From NCBI RefSeq assembly GCF_029637705.1, contig NZ_CP121252.1, forward strand, positions 2,294,001 through 2,358,000: DNA of 64,000 nucleotides. Direction: 5' to 3'. The DNA comes from Citricoccus muralis (GTDB lineage: Bacteria; Actinomycetota; Actinomycetes; Actinomycetales; Micrococcaceae). The position numbers and the translations under genes are program-made. Below the pieces are notes generated by a model. It was not told the origin of the DNA. It did not search any database and saw nothing but the letters and a program-made list of their open reading frames with translations. Of this stretch, positions 50,264-64,000 are shown piece by piece. The first letter of the stretch is position 1. Every line of letters begins with the position of its first letter.

Positions 50264-51102
50264 GCCAGCTCCTCGCCGAGTAGGTTCAGGGTGGTGGTCA
50301 TCAGGTGCTGGACCCAGGCTGCGTCGCCGAGCCGGGCCCGCATCTCATCATTCGGGATTTCCGTCGACAGCGGCAAGGGGGTCTCCACGCCCAGCTCGGC
50401 CCGACCGGCTTCGACGGCGCTGATCATGCCGCGCAGGTCGAGTCCGCCCTCGCCTGCGGCGAAGCGGGTCGAGCGGGATTCTTCCACCAGTCCGGCACGA
50501 TCCGCGGGTGCCTGGGCGGGAGCATCGCAGACCTGGACCAGGGGAACGTGGCTGGCTACCGCGCGCAGCTCTTCGGTCGTGCCGCCGAAGCGGGCCACAT
50601 GCAGGGTGTCCACCAGCACCTGAGCCCCAGTGTGCTCGGCGATCGCAGCAGCGCCCGGCAGCGAACGCACCGCCTGGTAGCTGATCGGCTCCACCGCGGG
50701 GACGATTCCGTGTGGGCGAGCGTCGTCAACCATCTGAGCCAGGGTGTCCAGCACGCGTTGGGAGTCAGTGTCGGCCACGGCGACCGTCATCGAGCTGGCC
50801 CCGAGAGCTTCGCCGGCCTCGAACATTCTGCGCCAGGCGTCACGCTGATCAGAACCCTCGAGCAGCAAGAATTCGATGTCACGCACCAAGACCCCGGTGT
50901 CGACCATCCGCTTCAGCGTCTCGGCCAGCATCGGGGTCCCGGGCTGCACCTCAAAGGGAGTTTCGGCGTCCGTCACCGGGCGCACGCGCACGCCCACAAA
51001 GTCGAATCCAGCCTGGGCGGCCAGTTCAACCAGGGTCGGGGGCGCAACCGTGAGAGCGGCGAGTTGGGCCAGGCCAAGCTCGCGTCCGCTGCGGGTGGTC
51101 AT
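50260..51102 (-). CDS. Sugar phosphate isomerase/epimerase family protein (AP-endonuclease-2-like TIM barrel)
   Basis: 280 residues. GFDFVGVRVRP near 33, TGVLVRDIEFLLLEG near 88, GIVPAVEPISYQAVRSLPGA near 133 and VLVDTLHVARFGG near 163 follow the xylose-isomerase-like TIM barrel, with Glu and Asp/His residues placed as metal ligands. The family includes epimerases, dehydroshikimate dehydratases and inosose dehydratases, so the reaction cannot be named. A 91-nt gap separates it from the upstream flavoprotein gene. Confidence 0.85.
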   Translation of the reverse strand: MTTRSGRELGLAQLAALTVAPPTLVELAAQAGFDFVGVRVRPVTDAETPFEVQPGTPMLAETLKRMVDTGVLVRDIEFLLLEGSDQRDAWRRMFEAGEALGASSMTVAVADTDSQRVLDTLAQMVDDARPHGIVPAVEPISYQAVRSLPGAAAIAEHTGAQVLVDTLHVARFGGTTEELRAVASHVPLVQVCDAPAQAPADRAGLVEESRSTRFAAGEGGLDLRGMISAVEAGRAELGVETPLPLSTEIPNDEMRARLGDAAWVQHLMTTTLNLLGEELA

Positions 51103-51193
51103 CTCCGGGTCACCGGCCTTTCGTCAGGAGCAGGGGCGTTCCCCCACTGGTGGACAGTATGGCAGTGCTGTGAGACAGACCACCCGCAGGTTC

Positions 51194-52837
51194 TCATTGA
51201 ATGAGAGACTGCCCGACGGCGTAGGCCCGGGTGATGGCCGAACCGATGGTAGCCCCGCCTCCGGGGTAGGCGTCCTTGAACACGGTGGCGGAGCAGTTTC
51301 CGGCGGCGTACAGCCCCGGAATCGGCTCACCGTTCCAGTCCAGAACTCGACCGTTGAGGTCCGTGTCCAGACCACCGGCGGTGCCCAGCACGCCCGGGTG
51401 CAGTTGCACGGCATAGAACGGGCCCTTTTCCAGCGGCGCCAGGCAGGGATTCGGCTCGATCGCGGGATCGCCCAGGTGGCGGTCCTGCTCGGTCGACCCA
51501 CGCCCGAACTCCGAATCGACACCGTCGCGAGCGCCGTCGTTGAAACGAGCCACGGTGTCTTCTAGCCCGGGGGCGTCCATCCCGATCTTCTCGGCCAGCT
51601 CCGCCAGGGTCTCGGCCTGCACCAGCCACGACGGTGCGTCCGCAGGGTCGGTGAAGGGCGCGTGACCGGCGATGGGATACCGCTCGGCGTAGCCGGCGTC
51701 GACCACCAGATAGGCGGGAATGTTGGCGAAGGTCGAGGTCGCCGGATCGATGTTCGCGAACACCCGGGAGAAGTCGTGGTAATTCAGCGCCTCGTTGACG
51801 AAGCGTCGTCCGGCTCTATTCACCACCACCGAGCCCGGTAACGTGGCCTCCACGTTGCCCATGCGCCCCGAGGGCTTGCCATCGTAGGTAGCGCCGTGTG
51901 CGGTGAGCACCGGAACACCCCAGATCGCGGTGGTCTGCGCAACGGCAGCGCCCACACCCAGTCCCAGCTTCAGCCCGTCGCCCTCGTTCGAAGGAGCGGA
52001 GATGGGGGTGATGGGGAACTTCAGCAGGGTGCCGCGCAGCTGCTCGGACCATTCGAAGCCGCCTGAGGACACCACAACCCCCTCAGCGCGCACCGTGCCA
52101 CCGGGGTGCTGCACAACCCAGGTGTCCCCGTCGCGGTCCAGCCCGGTCGCCGGTGCTTCGGTGGCCAGGGTGACGCCGGCATCCCAGGCCGAGGCAGCCA
52201 GCGCAGAGAGCAGGGCCGCACCCATGGTGCGTACCCCGGCCTGAGCGCGGGATTCCAACAGCTGCGGATCTGGTGCGGCACCGTGGAGCTGATCACGCTC
52301 GTCCATGGTGATCAGCGGGAAGTAGGTCGAGGAGCGTACCGCCTCGCGCAGCCCCGGAACATCCGAGGGATCCACGGGACGGTGGTCGAGTCCACGACCG
52401 GACGGGGTCGACCCCGGCCATTCGCGGTGGTAGTCCGGCCGGTTCAGCGGCAGGTAATCGACCCGGGTCTTCTCATCGAGGAAGCGCACGGCCTCGGCCG
52501 AGGTCTCGATGTACCAGTCGATTTCCTCTTCACTCATTGCACCGGCCGTGGCCGCGCGCAGGTACTCCTTGCCTGCTTTGGGGCTGTCGGGATGCCCATG
52601 GCGCTCCATCAGTGGATTGGCCGGCGCCCACATCACGCCACCACCTGCGGCCGTGGTGCCGCCCAGCTGTGCGGCCTTCTCCAGCACAAGCACACTGCGC
52701 CCGCCCTGAGCCGCCACGACTGCTGAGGTCAGTCCGGCACAACCCGAGCCCACGACGACGACGTCCACGTTCTCCGGCAGAGCATCCACCGAGGTCAGCA
52801 GCGGCTTCTGCGAGGTTTCAGCGGAAGGGCTGCTCAT
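51194..52837 (-). CDS. FAD-binding dehydrogenase, second 3-ketosteroid-Delta1-dehydrogenase-like enzyme
   Basis: 547 residues. FAD Rossmann motif VVVVGSGCAGLTSAVVAAQG (GSGCAG at 30-35), GGTTAAGGGVMWAPAN, VVSSGGFEWSEQLRG, and the terminal FAD loop PIPGLYAAGNCSATVFKDAY plus YPGGGATIGSAITRAYAVG. It is a different, more KstD-like branch than the protein at 47570-49336. Two such desaturases in one operon suggest two successive dehydrogenations of a ring. The start overlaps the ADH stop by one nucleotide. Confidence 0.9.
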   Translation of the reverse strand: MSSPSAETSQKPLLTSVDALPENVDVVVVGSGCAGLTSAVVAAQGGRSVLVLEKAAQLGGTTAAGGGVMWAPANPLMERHGHPDSPKAGKEYLRAATAGAMSEEEIDWYIETSAEAVRFLDEKTRVDYLPLNRPDYHREWPGSTPSGRGLDHRPVDPSDVPGLREAVRSSTYFPLITMDERDQLHGAAPDPQLLESRAQAGVRTMGAALLSALAASAWDAGVTLATEAPATGLDRDGDTWVVQHPGGTVRAEGVVVSSGGFEWSEQLRGTLLKFPITPISAPSNEGDGLKLGLGVGAAVAQTTAIWGVPVLTAHGATYDGKPSGRMGNVEATLPGSVVVNRAGRRFVNEALNYHDFSRVFANIDPATSTFANIPAYLVVDAGYAERYPIAGHAPFTDPADAPSWLVQAETLAELAEKIGMDAPGLEDTVARFNDGARDGVDSEFGRGSTEQDRHLGDPAIEPNPCLAPLEKGPFYAVQLHPGVLGTAGGLDTDLNGRVLDWNGEPIPGLYAAGNCSATVFKDAYPGGGATIGSAITRAYAVGQSLIQ

Positions 52838-53910
52838 CAGGACTCACTCCGTTCTTCACGTTCACTCAGGTCAGGAAAGTCGATGGCGATCTTGCCCACG
52901 CCAGCACTCGGGTCGATCAGGGTGCGGAAAGCCGCATCGAGATCGTGGAAGTGGAAGCGGTGGGTGATCAGTTTCGCCAGCGTGCGCTGATAGCGCCAGA
53001 GCAGGTCCAGACAGTCCGGGAAGAGGTTCTCGGAGTTGCGCGAGCCCAGCAGGTCGATCTCCTTGGTGGGCAGACGCCGCATCGAGAAGCTCAGCTCGGC
53101 CTCGGAAATGCCCACGCACACCACACGTCCGGCGGTGGCTACCAGGTCAATACCGCCAGCCACCGAGGCGGGTACGCCCGTAGCGTCAATGATCAGCGAC
53201 GGACCATCACCATCGGTGAGCTCATCCAGCACGCTGCGCTGCTCGTTATTCGGGAATGCACCCAGGACCTTCATGGCCCGGTCAGCGCCGAACTCGCGGG
53301 CCAGATCCAGGCGAGCATCCTGGGTGTCGGTCACCGTGACGTCGCAACCGATGTCCTTCAGGTACACCGTGGCGAGCAGCCCGATGGGCCCAGCCCCGGC
53401 GACGACGACGCGCTCTCCGGCCACCGGCTGACCGCGACGGCAGGCCTGCATGGCGATGGAGATGGGCTCGACCAGTGCGGCCACACCCAGATCGACACCT
53501 TCGGGAACCCGGTACAGGTGGTCCAGCGGAATCAGCTGCTCGGTCACCAGCGAGCCGTCTTCGTAACAGCCGTATACGCTCATCCGACGGCAAGCGTTCA
53601 CCCGGCCAATGGAGCAGGCATGGCATTTCCCGCACCAGAACATCGGCAGGATGACCACCGGGTCGCCGACGTTCCAGCCGGACTGTGCGTCGGCCGCATC
53701 CAGCTCGGCGATGACGCCGGAGGCCTCATGGCCCTGGATCATGGGGAGTTCGGAGGCGTAGTCGTCGTCCCAGATGTGGGCGTCGGTGCCGCACAGGGTG
53801 ACGGTGTGCATCCGCACCACGGCGTGGCCCGGACTCGGCTGCGGCACCTCGAGAGTTTGGTAATCAATGCGGCGTTTCGAGGTGGTGACCGCGGCTTCAG
53901 TGGTGGTCAT
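52837..53910 (-). CDS. Zinc-dependent alcohol dehydrogenase (MDR family)
   Basis: 357 residues. Catalytic zinc ligands Cys40 (TLCGTDAH) and His61-Glu62 (GHEASG), and the structural zinc cysteines 93, 96, 99 and 107 (FWCGKCHACSIGRVNAC). NAD-binding VVVAGAGPIGLLATVYLKDI near 168. Sorbitol/threonine dehydrogenase-like subgroup (ALVEPISIAMQACRRG). It lies 3 nt after the YciI gene and probably oxidises a cyclic or polyol secondary alcohol to a ketone for the flavoproteins to act on (inference). Confidence 0.93.
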   Translation of the reverse strand: MTTTEAAVTTSKRRIDYQTLEVPQPSPGHAVVRMHTVTLCGTDAHIWDDDYASELPMIQGHEASGVIAELDAADAQSGWNVGDPVVILPMFWCGKCHACSIGRVNACRRMSVYGCYEDGSLVTEQLIPLDHLYRVPEGVDLGVAALVEPISIAMQACRRGQPVAGERVVVAGAGPIGLLATVYLKDIGCDVTVTDTQDARLDLAREFGADRAMKVLGAFPNNEQRSVLDELTDGDGPSLIIDATGVPASVAGGIDLVATAGRVVCVGISEAELSFSMRRLPTKEIDLLGSRNSENLFPDCLDLLWRYQRTLAKLITHRFHFHDLDAAFRTLIDPSAGVGKIAIDFPDLSEREERSES

Positions 53911-53913
53911 GGA

Positions 53914-54207
53914 TCACTCGGCTCCGTCAATGGAGCCAAAGACGATGTTCCACCGGCGCACCTGACGCTCGGCCACGAAACCATCGGAGAAGAAGGGATC
54001 GCCGTCCATGATCTTCTCGACTTCTTCCACGCTTTCGCCGCGGATGATCAGCAGGGCGCCCAGCGGGTCACCTTCGGTCAGGCGGCCGGAAACCAGCAGC
54101 GTGCCAGCGGAGTGCAGTTCGCTCAGGAACTCAACGTGCGCGGGGCGTGCCGCGGTCATTTCGTCGGTCTCGGGTACGTAGGTGTAGTTCACAGCGTAAG
54201 CGGCCAT
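53914..54207 (-). CDS. YciI-family protein
   Basis: 97 residues, a dimeric alpha+beta barrel. MAAYAVNYTYVPETDEMTAA, RPAHVEFLSELHSAGTLLVS, GRLTEGDPLGALLIIRGESV and DPFFSDGFVAERQVRRWNIV follow the family, whose conserved His/Asp pair is visible (RPAHVEFL, DPFF). Relatives act as small lyases or dehydrochlorinases of ring compounds, or are uncharacterised. First gene of the operon behind the IclR gene. Confidence 0.9.
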   Translation of the reverse strand: MAAYAVNYTYVPETDEMTAARPAHVEFLSELHSAGTLLVSGRLTEGDPLGALLIIRGESVEEVEKIMDGDPFFSDGFVAERQVRRWNIVFGSIDGAE

Positions 54208-54239
54208 GGCGATTCCTTGATCGTTGGGGAGCACCCCGC

Positions 54240-54301
54240 GATCTACCGGGGCGCTGTCCTCCGATCCTCCTGAGCGTGGGCCAGGTCACGCCAGGTAGAT
54301 C
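54240..54301. promoter_or_regulatory. Candidate operator region of the IclR-controlled operon
   Basis: GATCTACC (54240-54247) and its inverse GGTAGATC (54294-54301) flank a 46-nt spacer in the only intergenic gap between the IclR gene and the operon. The spacing would place both half-sites around a promoter. The assignment is by position and symmetry only. Confidence 0.35.
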
Positions 54302-54315
54302 CCGTTGAACAGCAG

Positions 54316-55122
54316 TTACGACAGCTCCTGACTCGCTGGTCCCTCGCGGTATGGGCGTTGGACGGAGTGGCTGATCCATTGGGAGAGACCGTGGGCCGCA
54401 GCGCGCAACACGGGGACCTGCACGGCGAGGTTGATCTGGTCGACGGGCACCACCACGCTCAGCGCGCCCTGGACCTTGCCTTGCGGCCCGAAAACGGGCG
54501 CCGCGGTGCCGGAAGAGCGTGGGTGCAGCACGGCACGGGAATGCGCGTAGCCTTCTGCCCGGACCTGGGCCAGAGTGCGTCGCAGGTCATCGGTGGTCAG
54601 CCCGCGCTCGGTGATCCACCGGTCGCGGTGGGCCGCGGCCAGGTAGCGTTCCTGGACGTGGCGGGGGCTGAAGGCGACCATTGCCAGTCCCGGGGCCGAG
54701 GAAAGCACGGGGAGCCGTCCGGCGATCTTGGTCAGGTCTGCCGGGTCGGGATGGGAGACAAGTCGCTCCAGGTAGATAATCGAGCCGGCCTGCGCGTCCA
54801 GGATCGCCAGGGAGACATTCTGGTCCAGGGTCTGGTGCATGCCCTCCAGGAACGGCTTGGCCGCCTGGGAGAACTCCTGGTAAAACGACGAGCGCTGGGT
54901 TAGCTCCCAGAGCGTCAACCCGATTTCGTACTGATTTTGGTCGGTCTTCGACAGCAGCCCTTCCAACACCATGTCCTGCAGCAACCGGTGAGCGGTCGAG
55001 AGGGACAGGGAGGCGCGCTTGGCCAGCTCAGTGGCAGTGAGGCGGGGGTGCTCGGCGTCGAAAGCCTGCAGGATCCTGGTCAACCGTTGCACCACAGATT
55101 CACCGGATCGGGAGTTTGCCAT
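54316..55122 (-). CDS. IclR-family transcriptional regulator
   Basis: 268 residues. N-terminal winged helix (SVVQRLTRILQAFDAEHPRL, ELAKRASLSLSTAHRLLQDM) and C-terminal effector domain from about 85 (SLAILDAQAGSIIYLERLVS, LPVLSSAPGLAMVAF). It probably senses the operon's substrate. ATG 55122 is preferred because TACACT ends exactly 6 nt before it; longer starts would lie upstream of that box. The operon follows after 108 nt on the same strand. Confidence 0.92.
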   Translation of the reverse strand: MANSRSGESVVQRLTRILQAFDAEHPRLTATELAKRASLSLSTAHRLLQDMVLEGLLSKTDQNQYEIGLTLWELTQRSSFYQEFSQAAKPFLEGMHQTLDQNVSLAILDAQAGSIIYLERLVSHPDPADLTKIAGRLPVLSSAPGLAMVAFSPRHVQERYLAAAHRDRWITERGLTTDDLRRTLAQVRAEGYAHSRAVLHPRSSGTAAPVFGPQGKVQGALSVVVPVDQINLAVQVPVLRAAAHGLSQWISHSVQRPYREGPASQELS

Positions 55123-55128
55123 AGCCCC

Positions 55129-55134
55129 AGTGTA
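55129..55134 (-). promoter_or_regulatory. Candidate -10 box for the IclR gene
   Basis: TACACT on the minus strand, 6 nt before the ATG, the same hexamer and spacing as at mscL. It implies a leaderless mRNA. Confidence 0.5.
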
Positions 55135-55239
55135 CGGATTTCCTAAATTAGGCTCCGTCCATGGGCGGTTTTTCGCCACGGGCACCGAGCGTCAGGTGGT
55201 TTCTACCATCACTATCCCATCTTGAGCAGGAGAAATTCC

Positions 55240-55401
55240 ATGATGGCGTTGGTGGTCTGGGCAGTCATCGAGGTCGTTCGCGCCGGGCACATGAATATCT
55301 GGGGGCGCGTGGCTCTAGGGATGTTGGCACTCGTGGCGCCGGTGCTCGGTCCGTTGTTGGCAAGTGTTGCCATACGGACGGCGAAAACCTCGAGGGCCTA
55401 A
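55240..55401 (+). CDS. 53-residue membrane protein
   Basis: A short gene beginning MMALVVWAVIEVVRAGHMNI, with AGGAG 7 nt before the ATG. Two hydrophobic segments (about 2-13 and 25-46: VALGMLALVAPVLGPLLASV) and a basic end. The APVLGPLL motif resembles the N-terminal membrane part of PLDc_N-type proteins, but this is a weak likeness. It lies between the IclR gene and rpoC, convergent with rpoC, and ends at a shared terminator. Confidence 0.65.
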   Translation: MMALVVWAVIEVVRAGHMNIWGRVALGMLALVAPVLGPLLASVAIRTAKTSRA

Positions 55402-55407
55402 GACGAC

Positions 55408-55438
55408 GACAGCCCCGACGCAGTGCGTCGGGGCTGTC
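55408..55438. terminator. Bidirectional terminator between rpoC and the 53-residue gene
   Basis: A perfect 14-bp stem (55408-55421 with 55425-55438) with a 3-nt loop, 20 nt after the rpoC stop and 6 nt after the small gene on the other strand. Confidence 0.85.
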
Positions 55439-55458
55439 GATTATTTCTCAGCGGTGGA

Positions 55459-59349
<3,891 letters not shown>

Positions 59350-59412
59350 GGTCCGTTGAACTCCTGATGTCTAAAAGTGGATGACGTCTTGTGCGGGCTG
59401 GTGAACCGGGTC

Positions 59413-62931
<3,519 letters not shown>

Positions 62932-63287
62932 GAGGGATCCTTTCACAGACCTTCTTTGTTTTCGTTCGTGTCCACCGCTCCTCGACTCCCTGCCGTCGAG
63001 AAACGATCACCACGGCGGCCCACCGCTATATGAAGGCTCGTACCGTGTACCGTGTATCTTGGATGCGGTCCCCGGTCGCATAGCCCCCGTTTCACTGAAG
63101 TGAACGAGAAGCGGACGAAGGTGGGCACAGCGGTCCCAAGATGGGGATACGCAAAGAACCAGCATAGCTCAACACGCCACGCGCGTCTACCCGAGCTTTC
63201 GTCATCCGCGCCGAGATGTGTTATTGCCCCAGCCTTTCTCCTTCAAGCTGTGTTCGGCGCCACCACATGCCACATTAGGATGGCGCC
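62932..63287. promoter_or_regulatory. 356-nt divergent region between rpoB and the RpiR gene
   Basis: No gene was found. On the minus strand TTGAGC (63167-63172) and TATCCC (63144-63149) are 17 nt apart and may be the rpoB promoter, with a leader of about 200 nt. The leader contains a TTCACT-GA-AGTGAA inverted repeat (63091-63104) and a short tandem repeat (ACGGTAC twice, minus sense, about 63045-63060). The RpiR -10 box lies at the other end. Confidence 0.45.
63276..63281 (+). promoter_or_regulatory. Candidate -10 box for the RpiR gene
   Basis: TAGGAT, 6 nt before ATG 63288; implies a leaderless mRNA. Confidence 0.45.
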
Positions 63288-64000
63288 ATGACCGAACCTC
63301 AGCCGCCGCGCACGCAGCAGGCGTTTTTGGCCCATGTCCGCGCCAGCGCAGGCCAGCTCGGCCCCGCGGAAAAGCGCGTGGCCGAAACACTGATCGCACA
63401 CCTCGAAGAAATCACCGATCTGGCCACCTCACAGATCGCCCAGCGCGCCGAGACTTCCGCAGCCACCGTGGTGCGCACCTGCCAGCGCCTCGGGTACAGC
63501 GGGTACCACGCACTCAAAGCAGAGATGACGCGGCATCGGTACCTGCGTGACCGTGAGTCACAGCCCAGTGCCCAGCGAGCCGAGGCGGACGAAGCCAGCA
63601 ACCACTCCTCCATCATCGATCGCGTGCTCACGACAGCACAATCCGATCTCGCCAGCGCGGCCGCACTCCTCGATCGCAACGCTTTCGACCGCGCCGTCGA
63701 CGCCCTGGCCAGCGCCCAGCGCATTCTCTTCGTCGGGTCCGGCGAATCCGCCACCCCCGCCCAGGACGCCGCCCTCCGCTTCACCATGGGCGGCCGCCAG
63801 GCGGTGGCTCCGGTCGAGACCCTTTCACAGCAGTTCACCGCCCGCCTGCTCAGCACCGAAGATGCCTGCGTGGCGATCAGCTTCTCGGGCGCCAATCGCC
63901 ACACCCTGGACGCCGTCTCGGCGGCCCGCTCGGCCGGCGCCCGCATCATCAGCATCACCAGTTCCGGGGTCTCTCCCCTGGCCCGGCGCGCGGACATCAG
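63288..64000 (+). CDS. MurR/RpiR-family transcriptional regulator (3' end outside window)
   Basis: At least 237 residues. An N-terminal helix-turn-helix of the RpiR type (AHLEEITDLATSQIAQRAET and TVVRTCQRLGYSGYHALKAE) and a SIS sugar-phosphate-binding domain from about 125 (RILFVGSGESATPAQDAALR, ISFSGANRHTLDAVSAARSA). Such regulators sense sugar phosphates, often amino sugars. The frame is open at the right edge. Its ligand and target cannot be told from this fragment. Confidence 0.92.
   Translation, partial: MTEPQPPRTQQAFLAHVRASAGQLGPAEKRVAETLIAHLEEITDLATSQIAQRAETSAATVVRTCQRLGYSGYHALKAEMTRHRYLRDRESQPSAQRAEADEASNHSSIIDRVLTTAQSDLASAAALLDRNAFDRAVDALASAQRILFVGSGESATPAQDAALRFTMGGRQAVAPVETLSQQFTARLLSTEDACVAISFSGANRHTLDAVSAARSAGARIISITSSGVSPLARRADI

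Noticed and set aside
47798-50623. A 941-codon open frame on the plus strand across three genes of the catabolic operon
   Set aside because: Antisense artefact spanning several well-supported genes; rich in His, Gly and Arg with no domain.

Overview
The window is chromosomal DNA of a high-GC Gram-positive bacterium. Gene order points to Micrococcales and most likely Micrococcaceae. The str, S10, spc and alpha ribosomal operons run head to tail; the spc operon has no rpsN and the alpha operon has no rpsD; rpsL, secY and rpoB start with TTG. I cannot name the genus from sequence alone.

Layout. 1-6.4 kb: 5' part of glmS, rarD, coaA, a VanY-type carboxypeptidase lipoprotein, mscL and glmM (amino-sugar and envelope genes). 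6.6-8.9 kb: an amino-acid ABC importer with a fused binding-protein/permease subunit. 9-10.1 kb: a decayed alpha/beta-hydrolase-like membrane gene. 10.1-11.1 kb: rplM-rpsI. 11.4-16.2 kb: a sarcosine-oxidase-like flavoenzyme and its divergent LysR regulator, the latter cut in two by a complete IS21-family element with clean 5-bp target duplications. 16.2-33.7 kb: truA, then on the minus strand rplQ-rpoA-rpsK-rpsM-rpmJ-infA-map-adk-secY and the spc and S10 ribosomal proteins back to rpsJ. 34-38 kb: a very large polytopic membrane protein plus a 46-residue membrane peptide, placed between rpsJ and tuf. 38-42.6 kb: tuf, fusA, rpsG, rpsL. 42.8-45.4 kb: a divergent ATP-grasp ligase and FemAB-type transferase, probably a peptidoglycan cross-bridge module. 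45.4-47.5 kb: an unknown gene and an IS110-family element whose 5' non-coding region looks like a bridge-RNA locus. 47.5-55.1 kb: an IclR-controlled catabolic operon with two ketosteroid-dehydrogenase-like flavoproteins, a zinc alcohol dehydrogenase, an aldo/keto reductase, a TIM-barrel isomerase and a YciI protein. 55.4-62.9 kb: rpoC and rpoB. 63.3 kb to the end: an incomplete RpiR-family regulator.

Most of the window is the translation and transcription core, nearly all on the minus strand. Accessory DNA sits in three places: the IS21-interrupted LysR locus, the IS110 locus, and the catabolic cluster. A recurring signal is a -10-like box (TANNNT) about 6-7 nt before the start codon of many first-in-operon genes, which implies leaderless mRNAs. 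No tRNA, rRNA or CRISPR array was recognised.
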